Source: Bacteroidota bacterium (GTDB lineage Bacteria > Bacteroidota > Ignavibacteria > Tepidaquicellales > Tepidaquicellaceae). Taken from it: a DNA stretch of 64,000 bases. Shown here piece by piece: positions 28,941 to 37,834 of this stretch (within the stretch, counting starts at the first letter, position 1; each line of letters starts with the position of its first letter). The position numbers were made by a program, and so were the translations under genes. The DNA lies in contig JAFDZO010000001.1 in NCBI GenBank assembly GCA_018266845.1, forward strand, positions 13,565 to 77,564. Direction: 5' to 3'. Under the pieces are notes generated by a model. The model saw nothing but the letters and a program-made list of their open reading frames with translations, did not search any database and was not told where the DNA came from.

Positions 28941-30060
28941 TTTTATCAATGGGAAGGTTTCTGAAATTTTTTCTGTCGAACTCCAGTGTCTTTCCGTTTA
29001 GTGTTACTTCTATCAGGTCAGAATTCGGTGTGCCGATGTGAAATATTCTCTTTGCTTTAAAAACTTCGCTCTCGCCTTTTTCTATATATATTCTCTTCGG
29101 GTCGTTTATTGTATTCGAGTCAGCATCTACTATCACCCATGTTTTCTTGTTTGCCGAAATCTCCATTGTAAGAGAATCGTTTTTTGCGGCAAGAAGCTTC
29201 TGCTTCTCTTCTTCAGCTTTTTTTATGGAATCCTGAATTTCTTCGGGAGTTTTCTTGCCTAAAATTTTCTTTTCATTTTCTTTTACAACTTCATCGAACG
29301 ACTTTCTCTGTATCTCCGGTCCTTTATTGTTATTATTTAAAAATAAAATATTCACAAGCGAATAAACTCCCGCGCCGATGAGAAGAAATATTATTACTAT
29401 GAAAACTGTTTTGAGAAAAGATGAGTTAACATTTTTAGTTTTGACTATGTATCTTTTATCGGGATCTGCAGTTACATTTTTTTTATCTTCTGTTTCCCTT
29501 TGTATGTCAATCGGTTTTTTTTCTCTCGGAGGAGGAAAGTTAAATTCTTCAGTTTTCTTCTTTGTTTCTTTCTTTTCTTCCTGCTTCTTTACTTCTTTTT
29601 CATCATCAACGGGTTTTGTTTTCTCATTCTCGACGGGTTTTTTAAACTCATCTATATTGAACTTATCAAACACCTCATCCTTTTCCTCTTTGTGCTCTTC
29701 TTCTTTTTTCTCTTCGGGCTTAGGTTTTTTTACTTCGAGCTTAGGCTGCTCTTCTTTTTTCTCTTCTTTAATTTTTTCAAAAGCTTCAAGCTTTTCTTCG
29801 GGAGGCAGTCTTTTAGTCGAGTAATTTCCAAGCTTTGCAGTTTCGTAATCTTTTAAAATGGTATCGGGATTCAATCCGATTGATTTTGCGTACTGTCTTA
29901 GAAAAGCTCTTATATATGTTTGCGGCTGGAATGTGAAATCGCCGTTCTCAAGATTTTCAAGAACTGCCATATTTAGCCTTGTATCTAATGCAACATCTTT
30001 GAGAGTCATATTCTTTGACTCCCTGAAATATTTTAAGTCTTCGGAAAAAGTTTTCAGCAT
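28921..30060 (-). CDS. RodZ-like protein (HTH, membrane span, DUF4115)
   Basis: A 379-residue protein. Residues 5-70 are the Cro/C1-type HTH of RodZ (MTLKDVALDTRLNMAVLENL, then ENGDFTFQPQTYIRAFLRQY, which lacks DNA-binding activity in E. coli and contacts MreB). A long Lys/Glu-rich linker spans 85-205. The membrane span is at 215-241 (FLKTVFIVIIFLLIGAGVYS). Residues about 300-375 are a DUF4115-like periplasmic domain (TWVIVDADSNTINDPKRIYI). RodZ helps MreB set rod shape. mreB is not in the window, so the gene symbol is withheld. The overlap with the lipoprotein gene points to co-transcription. Confidence 0.85.
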
Positions 30061-30263
30061 GGTTTAGCGAAATGTAAACCATAAAAATACTTTTAATTTA
30101 AAATTAATTAAAGGCAGTTGTTTAACGAATTTGTAAATTTTTATCTGCAAAATAGAAGTGTAAGAGCTTTACAGCAAGTAATTAGGAAGTTTGCAAAATG
30201 TGTGTTCTGTTCTTTAAGAATTCTCTTAGCATCTTTGGTGTAAAAAGCCGGGCGGGAGATATA

Positions 30264-30298
30264 AAAAAACCCGCTGCGATTGGGCGAAGCGGGTTTTT
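30264..30298. terminator. orphan bidirectional terminator
   Basis: Seven A, CCCGCT (30270-30275), a 12-base loop, AGCGGG (30288-30293), five T. No annotated gene ends here from either side: rodZ starts at 30060 and runs away from it. It therefore implies an unannotated transcript, either rightward from about 30.1 kb or leftward from about 30.36 kb. Confidence 0.75.
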
Positions 30299-30377
30299 CA
30301 GTTCATGTCAGAAATCAGGTGCCTCTTCTCTAAACACCATCAGTCTGATTGGGTTAAAATATATTTATGAAAAACTT

Positions 30378-30412
30378 TTAAAAATCCGGCTTGAGCTTCT
30401 CTCCCAAGCCGG
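30378..30412 (-). terminator. leftward terminator of the candidate microprotein
   Basis: Read leftward: CCGGCTTG (30412-30405), an 11-base loop, CAAGCCGG (30393-30386), A and a T-rich run. It lies 48 bases beyond the stop of the 27-codon ORF at 30460-30543. Confidence 0.65.
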
Positions 30413-30459
30413 GATGGAATGAACTCCCTTAAAGGGGGTTATAAGAGAGTTCCAAATTT

Positions 30460-30543
30460 CTATTTTTTCTCCGGCTTCATGAACAGCATTGCCACGAAGC
30501 TCGATAAGATTACTAAAATTGCAACTGATGAAATAGTTACCAT
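30460..30543 (-). CDS. candidate single-span microprotein, 27 aa
   Basis: A 28-codon frame starting with ATG reads MVTISSVAILVILSSFV then AMLFMKPEKK and stop. It is one hydrophobic helix with a basic tail, a strong membrane-peptide profile for a random frame. A leftward terminator follows within 50 bases. It looks something like the KdpF or CcoQ class of tiny subunits, but no kdp or cco genes are present and I do not assign it. There is no Shine-Dalgarno sequence. About 280 bases upstream of it are free for a promoter. Confidence 0.5.
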   Translation of the reverse strand: MVTISSVAILVILSSFVAMLFMKPEKK

Positions 30544-30826
30544 TGTTTTAGGGGTTTTTATTTTTCTTGAACAAAGATATACAGATTTTCGGCATTGGCA
30601 AAATAATTTTGAATTGAAAAGTATCTTATCTAACAACCCTGTTTTGCTAAAAACCTACATTTTTCGATAAAAAATAAAGGTTTCGATAAAAATATTGTAT
30701 CTTATTTTCTGCTGTACAAAAATAAAATAGTCATAAAAATTAAGATAAAAATTTTTTTTAAATCCAATTTCAATCTCCATTCGTTATTCAAGTATTCATT
30801 TGAAAAATTAACCAACGAAGAAAAAA
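30544..30826. other. intergenic gap before the DUF4331 gene
   Basis: This AT-rich stretch should hold the promoters for the DUF4331 gene (rightward) and the microprotein (leftward). A short direct repeat (TTTCGATAAAAA at about 30661 and 30681) is visible; nothing else is recognised. Confidence 0.4.
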
Positions 30827-32590
30827 ATGAAAAAGACACTTATCCTTACTTTGATTGCTCTTGTTATGATTGGCGGAGGAATCTTTTATTTCTCCCCTGA
30901 TATTGAGGCATCAAGCCACAGGGAAGCGCCGATAATCAGCGCAGACCCACAGGCTGACAATACAGACCTTTACGCATTTGTCGCGCCTGATGCAACGAAT
31001 TCCCTGACGATTGTTGCATGTTATAATCCTATGGAAGAACCTTCAGGTGGTCCGAACTTTAATAAATTCGGCTCTGATGTTCTTTATGAAATTAAAATTG
31101 ATAACGTAGGCGATAGATTAGAGCACGTTACTTATCAATTCCAGTTTACTGATATTGTAGGAAACGGAAACACATTTCTTTATAACACAGGCTCGGTAAA
31201 AAGCATTAACGATCCCAACCTTAACGTCAAGCAAACCTATGTTGTAAAGAAGATTGTAAACGGCTCAACTGTTTGGACTTCTTCAGCATTACCTGTTCCT
31301 CCATGCTATGTAGGCGGTCCCGGACATAACGACCCGAACTATGCAGGTCCTATTTCGATGCCGAACTATAATGCTTTAATGCAGGCAGGCATTCAAAATC
31401 TTCCTTCAAGCGGCGGAAAAGTTTTCTGTGGTCCGACAGATGACCCTTTCTTTGTTGACCTTGGAACAGCGTTCGATTTATTAAAAATCAGACCGAATGC
31501 TCCGGGCAATGGCGGCGGCGGTAAAGATGCTCTTGCAGGATATAATGTTCACTCAATAGTTCTTCAGGTGCCGAAATCAGAAGTTACAAGAAATGGAAAC
31601 GGCAATCCTTCAGCAAGCGATTCAAATGCTATAGTCGGAGTGTGGGCAACTGCTTCAAGAAGAACAACAACTGTAATTAATTCTGATGGAACAAGAAGCG
31701 GTTCAGGAAACTTTGTTCAGGTTTCAAGACTTGGTATGCCTTTGGTGAATGAAGTTGTAGTTCCGCTCGGCAAAAAAGATTTATGGAATGCTTCACAGCC
31801 GGTAAATGATGCGCAGTTTTTGAGCTATGTTACAAATCCTGAATTAGCAGGAATTATTAATGCTCTCTATCCTGTAACAGATGATATTCCTACATCAAAC
31901 AGAAACGACTTAGTTGCTGCATTCTTAACAGGTGTAAGCGGCTTGAACCAAAGACCGCAGGATACAAGAACTCCATGCGAAGTATTAAGAGTCAACTTAG
32001 GAATTGCGCCTGTACCATTTGCAAGCGAAAACAGACTTGGAGTTATCGGCGGTGATAACGCAGGATTCCCGAATGGAAGAAGATTAAAAGATGATGTTAC
32101 GGATATTGCTTTAAGAGTTGTTGCAGGCGTACTGCTTGGACCTCCCTACAGCACAGGAATTAACAATCAGCTTGGTGATGGCGTGCAGAGAAACGATGTG
32201 GCATTCCAGACAACCTTCCCGTATGTTGCAGCTCCGCATCAGGGGTACACAAATTCACACGGTTCAATCGTAGGAATTTTTAACACTCCAAACGGAAACA
32301 ACGGCTTGCCGAATTCATACGGCTTACAGCAAAATTTCCCGAACCCTTTTAATCCTTCAACAGAAATAAGATACAATCTTTTAAAGAATGACAAAGTTTC
32401 GGTTAAGATATATGACATAACAGGAAAAGAAGTAAGAACTTTAGTTGACGGAACAATGAGCGCGGGAGTAAATTCAGTAATATGGAACGGATTGACGAAT
32501 GAAGGAAACGCAGCAGCTACAGGCACATACTTTGTAAAGCTCGTAACATCTGCCGGTGAAGATACAAGAAAAATGATGTTAGTAAAATAA
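30827..32590 (+). CDS. DUF4331 protein with T9SS sorting domain
   Basis: A 587-residue exported protein. The signal peptide is followed by the hallmark start of DUF4331, EASSHREAPIISADPQADNT, then DLYAFVAPD. The domain fills residues about 30-480. The last 85 residues are a T9SS sorting domain (LQQNFPNPFNPSTEIRYNLL, VKIYDITGKEVRTL, TRKMMLVK) with a FlgD-like WNGLTNEGNAAATGTY segment. The biochemical role of DUF4331 is unknown. From memory, genes of this family often lie next to TPR and HupE/UreJ genes in Bacteroidota, as here. A terminator follows, so the downstream genes may have their own promoter. Confidence 0.9.
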   Translation: MKKTLILTLIALVMIGGGIFYFSPDIEASSHREAPIISADPQADNTDLYAFVAPDATNSLTIVACYNPMEEPSGGPNFNKFGSDVLYEIKIDNVGDRLEHVTYQFQFTDIVGNGNTFLYNTGSVKSINDPNLNVKQTYVVKKIVNGSTVWTSSALPVPPCYVGGPGHNDPNYAGPISMPNYNALMQAGIQNLPSSGGKVFCGPTDDPFFVDLGTAFDLLKIRPNAPGNGGGGKDALAGYNVHSIVLQVPKSEVTRNGNGNPSASDSNAIVGVWATASRRTTTVINSDGTRSGSGNFVQVSRLGMPLVNEVVVPLGKKDLWNASQPVNDAQFLSYVTNPELAGIINALYPVTDDIPTSNRNDLVAAFLTGVSGLNQRPQDTRTPCEVLRVNLGIAPVPFASENRLGVIGGDNAGFPNGRRLKDDVTDIALRVVAGVLLGPPYSTGINNQLGDGVQRNDVAFQTTFPYVAAPHQGYTNSHGSIVGIFNTPNGNNGLPNSYGLQQNFPNPFNPSTEIRYNLLKNDKVSVKIYDITGKEVRTLVDGTMSAGVNSVIWNGLTNEGNAAATGTYFVKLVTSAGEDTRKMMLVK

Positions 32591-32617
32591 TATAAAAGTT
32601 GTCTGCCAAAACAACAA

Positions 32618-32650
32618 TCCTCCGGTGATGAAGAATTGCCGGAGGAAATT
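32618..32650 (+). terminator. terminator of the DUF4331 gene
   Basis: TCCTCCGG (32618-32625), a 13-base loop and CCGGAGGA (32639-32646), followed by AATTTT. The T run is weak. Confidence 0.6.
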
Positions 32651-32698
32651 TTACAAGTTCATTTTAATAAGATGATATTTAAACGCAAAGGCTCAGGC

Positions 32699-32813
32699 TC
32701 TTTTAAAACACCCTCCGCCTCGCTTTGCTCGACGCCTCCCTCAAGGGAGGAATAAAAATTCTCCCCTTGAGGGGAGAATCCCGCTTTAGCGGGATGAGGG
32801 GTGTTTCTTTTAA
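32699..32813. mobile_element. MITE-like element with 8-bp direct repeats
   Basis: A 99-bp core (32707-32805) begins AACACCCTC and ends GAGGGGTGTT, an inverted repeat with one base missing on the left. It is flanked by identical TCTTTTAA repeats at 32699-32706 and 32806-32813. Inside are three palindromes: CCTCCC/GGGAGG (32735-32750), CTCCCC/GGGGAG (32761-32776) and CCCGCT/AGCGGG (32780-32793). There is no coding capacity. Its base composition differs sharply from the AT-rich surroundings. Confidence 0.75.
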
Positions 32814-32964
32814 GATATAGTAATTTAGCTAATATAAAATTTTAAACGATAATTTTTGTCTTCTAATTATATTAATACTGATTTAAAATATTTGTTTAAA
32901 GCTACTTCGCGTTTAAATTTTTTGAATTTACAGTTAAATAATCGGTTTTAAAATTTTTAAAAAT

Positions 32965-34245
32965 ATGAAAAAAATAACAATACTCAGTCTGGCAATTATA
33001 GTTTTAGGCATAGGTGCATGGAAATTTATTGATTACAAAAAAAATAAAACAAGAAACAATGTTATCGGTTTGCTTAACAGCAAAACATCATACGTTTCAA
33101 ATTCATCCTCATCAGCAGATAGATATATATCTGCCAGTCAGGAAGATTTGAGAAACAATCCCGATAACACAAACCTTCTTGTAAAAATGGGATATGCTTA
33201 TGTTCAGAAATCGAGAGAGGAAAACGACCCGCAGTATTATGAAAACGCAAAAGATTTTTTTCAAAGGGCAATCGAGCTTGACGGAAACAATGCCGATGCT
33301 TACGGCGGACTTGGTTCAGTGTGCCTTTCCGAACACAATTTTAAAGATGCTTTGCAGGCAGGTAAAAGAGCGCTGGAAATTAATCCTCACTCTGCTTATG
33401 CAATGAGCGTGATTGTAGATGCGCAGGTTGAGCTTGGCATGTATGGCAACGCAATAAAAACGGCGCAGAGTATGGTAAATACAAGACCTGACTTAAGCTC
33501 GTACTCGCGAATTTCTTATTTAAGAGAGATACACGGTGATTTACCGGGAGCAATTGACGTTATGAAAATGGCAGTAAATGCGGGAGCCCCAAACGGTGAA
33601 AATACAGCATGGTGTACTGTACAGCTTGGCAATCTATATTTTAATGCAGGAGAAATTGATTCTGCAAAAATTTGTTATGATGCTGCTTTAGAAAAATACC
33701 CGGACTATGTTTATGCTCTCGGCGGATTAGCAAAGATAAAATTGCATAACGGAGATTATATAAGCGTGGTTACGATGCTTGAAAAAATTGCAGATAAAAA
33801 TAAACTGCCGGAATATTTAATTTTATTGGGAGAAGCGTATAAAATTACAGGGCAGAATGATAAAACGGAAGAGATGTTTGCGAAAGTGAAATTCATTAAT
33901 ACTTACTTTAAAGAAAAAGGAGTGGATACGGATTTAGAGCTGACTTTGTTTAATATCAATCAGGGAAGAAATATAAAAGAGGCAGTAAAGACTGCTGAAA
34001 AATATATTAAAGAAGGCAATAACAGCTTTAAAACATTTCATACACTTGCATGGGCAGAGTACAAAAACGGAGAGACGGATTCAGCTGTAAAAAATATTGA
34101 AACAGCATTGAAGACAGGCATAAAAGAGCCGCTGCTATGGTATCATGCAGGTAAGATTTTTGAAAAAGCCGGAGATAAGGTGAAAGCGGAAAAATATCTT
34201 TCGTACTCACACAGCATTAACCCTTGGTTAGAAAAAATTGAATAA
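32965..34245 (+). CDS. TPR-repeat protein, membrane-anchored or exported
   Basis: A 426-residue protein. Residues 1-22 form a signal anchor (ITILSLAIIVLGIGAWKFI). From about 60 on there are eight or more tetratricopeptide repeats, e.g. AYVQKSREENDPQYYENAKD, AIELDGNNADAYGGLGSVCL and ALEINPHSAYAMSVIVDAQV. TPRs form a scaffold for protein contacts. Its place between the DUF4331 and HupE/UreJ genes suggests a shared pathway, and its stop lies eight bases before the original hupE start as judged from the duplicated sequence at 34246-34260. Confidence 0.88.
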   Translation: MKKITILSLAIIVLGIGAWKFIDYKKNKTRNNVIGLLNSKTSYVSNSSSSADRYISASQEDLRNNPDNTNLLVKMGYAYVQKSREENDPQYYENAKDFFQRAIELDGNNADAYGGLGSVCLSEHNFKDALQAGKRALEINPHSAYAMSVIVDAQVELGMYGNAIKTAQSMVNTRPDLSSYSRISYLREIHGDLPGAIDVMKMAVNAGAPNGENTAWCTVQLGNLYFNAGEIDSAKICYDAALEKYPDYVYALGGLAKIKLHNGDYISVVTMLEKIADKNKLPEYLILLGEAYKITGQNDKTEEMFAKVKFINTYFKEKGVDTDLELTLFNINQGRNIKEAVKTAEKYIKEGNNSFKTFHTLAWAEYKNGETDSAVKNIETALKTGIKEPLLWYHAGKIFEKAGDKVKAEKYLSYSHSINPWLEKIE

Positions 34246-34382
34246 TAATTTTATGAAAACTTCGGACTCTTTACGAAGCTCCTGCTTCGTAACGTTTGTT
34301 TTCTCAAGACAAGTGTTAACGAAGTAAAAGTAAATCAATTTAGAACACTACTGAAAAACTTGAACACTAATTTTATGAAAAC
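34246..34382. repeat. REP-like palindrome insertion with 15-bp direct repeats
   Basis: The sequence TAATTTTATGAAAAC occurs at 34246-34260 and again at 34368-34382. Between them are 107 bases that include a palindrome, TTACGAAGC-TCCT-GCTTCGTAA (34271-34292), of the same design as the other arrays. The right copy of the direct repeat holds the hupE start codon; the left copy holds an ATG that now opens a 24-codon dead-end frame ending at 34327. The total added length, 122 bases, is close to one unit of the array at 2.1 kb. Confidence 0.8.
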
Positions 34383-35034
34383 AAAATTCCTTTTTTCCAT
34401 TACTCTTCTGATTATCTGCTTTGCGCCTTCACTGATTTTTGCCCATCCTATTGATTTGGATAAATTGTCCAGACTGGATATAAGCTGGCTTTATTTGCAG
34501 CTCGGCTTCACTCATATTCTGCCTTTCGGCTTCGACCACATACTTTTTATTCTCGGATTATATTTGATGTGCAAAACAATGAAGCAGGTTATAATGCTTG
34601 CGACTACTTTTACCATAGCTCACTCTATAACATTAGGACTTGCAATGTTTAATGTTGTAAGTGTTCCTGCAAATATTGTTGAGCCGTTAATCGCAATTAC
34701 AATACTTGCAGTAGCAGTGGAAGTAATTTTTGTAAAAGATTTTAAGAAGATAAACATAGCAATAGTGTTTTTCTTCGGGTTAGCTCACGGGCTGGGATTT
34801 GCCGGGGCGCTTCAGGAACTTGGTTTGCCGAAACAGGAATTCGGTTACGCGCTGGTGCTTTTCAATTTAGGGGTAGAACTTGGGCAGATTTCCGTGATAA
34901 TGCTCGCGTATTTTTTGTTTGGCAAATGGACAAAAAACAAAGTTTGGTACAAACAAAAAGTGGCAATTCCCTTATCAATTGTTATAGGGCTTACGGCAAT
35001 TTATTGGACTGTTGAAAGAGTGATAGAGGGGTGA
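34375..35034 (+). CDS. HupE/UreJ-family membrane protein
   Basis: A 219-residue protein with a signal peptide (FLFSITLLIICFAPSLIFA) ending before HPIDLDKL, then about six spans. The His-rich family motif is LGFTHILPFGFDHILFILGL, and a second His lies in FFGLAHGLGFAGAL. Members are thought to carry or sense Ni or other metal ions for hydrogenase and urease, but no such enzyme is encoded here, so metal handling for the DUF4331 system is only a suggestion. I chose ATG at 34375 over TTG at 34360 because ATG gives a clean signal peptide and lies in the duplicated ancestral context. Confidence 0.88.
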   Translation: MKTKFLFSITLLIICFAPSLIFAHPIDLDKLSRLDISWLYLQLGFTHILPFGFDHILFILGLYLMCKTMKQVIMLATTFTIAHSITLGLAMFNVVSVPANIVEPLIAITILAVAVEVIFVKDFKKINIAIVFFFGLAHGLGFAGALQELGLPKQEFGYALVLFNLGVELGQISVIMLAYFLFGKWTKNKVWYKQKVAIPLSIVIGLTAIYWTVERVIEG

Positions 35035-35136
35035 AAATTGTTATAGAAAACGGATAGTTTTATTAGAAAATTCCTTTGCAAATGTTAAAAAGATTTTTAA
35101 TCTTACAATTTACGATTATATTTTTTAGATTTAACC

Positions 35137-35352
35137 ATGAGCAAAATACAAATAGAAATAAAAGACGAATACTTTGATACTTTCCTTAGTTTTTTAAATC
35201 TTCTGCCTGAAGATTTGATAAAGATAAAAATTGATTCGGAAATGATAGCAGATGAAAGCGACTTAATTTCATATAAAGCAGCTAAATCCGAATATGAAAA
35301 AGGAGAAGTTTTTACTCTTGATGAAATAATTAAGGAAAGAAAAGTTGTATAA
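35137..35352 (+). CDS. RelB/ParD-like antitoxin
   Basis: A 71-residue acidic protein (MSKIQIEIKDEYFDTFLSFL, then EYEKGEVFTLDEIIKERKV at the end). The FTLDEI-type tail is typical of antitoxins that cap RelE/ParE toxins. It overlaps the toxin gene by eight bases. The assignment rests mainly on that pairing and on size. Confidence 0.75.
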   Translation: MSKIQIEIKDEYFDTFLSFLNLLPEDLIKIKIDSEMIADESDLISYKAAKSEYEKGEVFTLDEIIKERKVV

Positions 35353-35620
35353 TATAGTATTCAGCAAAAGCGTAAAAAAATTTTTGAAAGAATTGGATGA
35401 AAAAACTTTTGCTGCATTTCTTGAAAAAATAAGTGTTCTACAAGCTGACCCCTATAAAAGGGATAATAATTTAGATGTAAAACCTCTCGTTAATCTTCCC
35501 AAAGGAAACTACCGTTTGAGAATCGGAAATTTTAGATTTTTATACGAAATAAAAGAAAAGGAAATAATTATTTTCTTTTATAAAGCCGGAACCAGACAAA
35601 GCATATATAATAAATCTTAA
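35345..35620 (+). CDS. RelE/ParE-type toxin
   Basis: A 91-residue protein with the RelE fold sequence pattern: NIVFSKSVKKFLKELDEKT at the N-terminus, LVNLPKGNYRLRIGNFRFLY in the core and EIIIFFYKAGTRQSIY at the end. The Arg-rich core strand is usual for mRNA-cleaving RelE toxins. The start is TTG inside the antitoxin gene. The last four bases overlap the end of the phosphorylase gene, which converges on it. Confidence 0.82.
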   Translation: MYNIVFSKSVKKFLKELDEKTFAAFLEKISVLQADPYKRDNNLDVKPLVNLPKGNYRLRIGNFRFLYEIKEKEIIIFFYKAGTRQSIYNKS

Positions 35621-37707
35621 GATACTCTTGTATAAAATTTTTCTGTGTATTCCTGCACCATTCTTTCAGTGCTGAAATATCCCGCTAAATTTTTTATTGA
35701 TGCGCGGATTTTTTTAATCCACTCTACAGGGATATTATGAGCATCCCTTAGATAAAATAAAGGAAGTATCTCTTTTTCCAAAGTTGTGTACATGGAGTTT
35801 GCCTCGAACCAGTCTTTTTCATCGAGTGAAACTGAGTCCGATTCATCTACCGAGTCAATTTTCCATCCGAACTCAGGCGCGTATGCCTCAGCCCACCAGC
35901 CGTCAAGAATTGAGAAATTTAGCCCGCCGTTTGCGATTACTTTCATTCCGCTTGTGCCTGATGCTTCCTGCGGGCGGCGGGGATTATTAAGCCACACATC
36001 GCAGCCCTGAACAAGACGCTTTGCAACTTCAAGCTCATAGTTCTCCAGAAAAATAATTTTGTGATTAAGCGAGTTGTCATTCATATAGGCGACTATCTCT
36101 GCAATAATTGCTTTGCCTTCATTATCTTTCGGATGAGCTTTTCCAGAGAAAATAAATTGAACAGGCATTTTTGGATTAGTTAAAATTTTTTTTAATCTCT
36201 CCAAATCCTTAAAAATTAAATTGCCTCTTTTGTATGTTGCAAATCTTCTCGCAAAACCGATTGTAAGAGCGTTTTCATCAAGCACTTCTTCTGCCTCTTT
36301 TACTTTTTCGTATTCTGCGCCCAGAGACTGAAGCTCGCTGCTGAAAGTGTCTCTTACGAAATTTATAAGCCGTCTTCGGTTTCTGTTTCGAGCCTTCCAC
36401 AAATCTTCATCGGGCAGCGCGCTTATTTTATCCCAAATACCATCCTGATTAATCCAGTCTTTGCCGAAGCTGTTTATATAAAGACGCTCCGAGTATTTCG
36501 ATAAAAATGTTTTAGTATGAATTCCGTTAGTGATAGAATCTATCTGCGATCTTTCGGCAGGCAGGTTCCACATTTTTCGGGATACCTCTCCATGAAGCCT
36601 GCTTACCCCATTGATAAAATTGGAGTTATTTATTGCAACTTCCGCCATATTGAAATGGCTGTTGGATGAGTCGCCATTGTACAAATCACCCTCTTCAAAA
36701 AATTCATCGAAAGATAGTTTTAATTTCTCTTCCGCGTAAGTTTTAAAATATTTTTCTACGAGCCATCTTTCAAAAATGTCTATTCCTGCGGGAACAGGGG
36801 TATGGGTCGTAAATATATTTGAGTAGTAACAGATTTTTTTCGCTTCGTGGTAGGAAATATGAAGTTCCTTCATTTTATCGGCAATCCGCTGAAAGCACAG
36901 AAAAGCTGAATGACCTTCATTTAGATGAAATGCTTTTATAGTATAGCCCAGTACGTCAAGCAGTTTTTTTCCTCCGATGCCAAGCAGTATTTCCTGTTGA
37001 ATTCTTTTTTCAGTATCTCCTCCATAAAGTATATCCGTTATACGCTTATCATCAACTGTATTTTCATCAACGAAAGTATCAAGTAAAAATAAGTTAATTC
37101 TTCCTATCACCAGCTTCCATATCTGCGCCTTTACAACTCTTCCCGGTATTTCAACTGAAATTTTTACCGGACGGTAGTGGTCATCAGTAACAAGATGCAT
37201 GGGGAGATGCTCGAAGTAATTTTTTTCATACAGCTCTGCCTGCTTCCCGTTCTTATCTATGTACTGCCGGAAATATCCGTATAAATATGCAAGTCCGACG
37301 CCGACAAGAGGAATGCCTAAGTCGGAAGAAGATTTCATGTGGTCGCCGGAGAGAACGCCAAGCCCGCCGGAATATAATTTAAGGCAGTTCGCGATTCCAA
37401 ACTCCGCTGAAAAATATGCTATGGTAGGAGAAACTATATCGGAATAGTTTTCTTTAAAAAATGTATCAGCTGAAACGTATTTTTTGTAGTCAATGTACAT
37501 TTCAGTTATTCTATCCTTTAGGTTTTTTTTCTCTAAAGTTTCAAACAGGTATGAATGATTTATCGTATCGAGAAATTTAATCGGGTTGCGGTCGCTCCAT
37601 ATCCAAAAATCTTTATTTATTTCTTCAAAGACTGAATAAAATTCATTGTTCCATGTCCATGATAAATTATATGAAAGCTCTTTAAGCTGGTTTAGTATTT
37701 CCTGCAT
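35617..37707 (-). CDS. alpha-glucan phosphorylase (GT35, short form)
   Basis: A 696-residue PLP enzyme that releases glucose 1-phosphate from glycogen or maltodextrin. It begins with the DUF3417-like N-terminus of the short form (LKELSYNLSWTWNNEFYSVF). The phosphorylase core has LYSGGLGVLSGDHMKSSSDL and AFHLNEGHSAFLCFQRI. The PLP lysine is in RRPQEASGTSGMKVIANGGL (about Lys589). No other glycogen gene is near. ATG at 37707. Confidence 0.93.
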   Translation of the reverse strand: MQEILNQLKELSYNLSWTWNNEFYSVFEEINKDFWIWSDRNPIKFLDTINHSYLFETLEKKNLKDRITEMYIDYKKYVSADTFFKENYSDIVSPTIAYFSAEFGIANCLKLYSGGLGVLSGDHMKSSSDLGIPLVGVGLAYLYGYFRQYIDKNGKQAELYEKNYFEHLPMHLVTDDHYRPVKISVEIPGRVVKAQIWKLVIGRINLFLLDTFVDENTVDDKRITDILYGGDTEKRIQQEILLGIGGKKLLDVLGYTIKAFHLNEGHSAFLCFQRIADKMKELHISYHEAKKICYYSNIFTTHTPVPAGIDIFERWLVEKYFKTYAEEKLKLSFDEFFEEGDLYNGDSSNSHFNMAEVAINNSNFINGVSRLHGEVSRKMWNLPAERSQIDSITNGIHTKTFLSKYSERLYINSFGKDWINQDGIWDKISALPDEDLWKARNRNRRRLINFVRDTFSSELQSLGAEYEKVKEAEEVLDENALTIGFARRFATYKRGNLIFKDLERLKKILTNPKMPVQFIFSGKAHPKDNEGKAIIAEIVAYMNDNSLNHKIIFLENYELEVAKRLVQGCDVWLNNPRRPQEASGTSGMKVIANGGLNFSILDGWWAEAYAPEFGWKIDSVDESDSVSLDEKDWFEANSMYTTLEKEILPLFYLRDAHNIPVEWIKKIRASIKNLAGYFSTERMVQEYTEKFYTRVS

Positions 37708-37834
37708 TATTAATTCTTTTGTAAGGGAAAAATTTTAAAAGTTTTAAAAATAAACATTGAAAGGCGTTTTAACCACGTAAAAATTTCCCTATGTTTATTT
37801 TTTTCTAATAAGTAATTTATTTAAAAATAACTTT

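Noticed and set aside
29378-29856. Long rightward ORFs opposite the RodZ-like gene
   Set aside because: They are shadows of the Lys/Glu-rich linker, which reads as Phe/Ser on the other strand.
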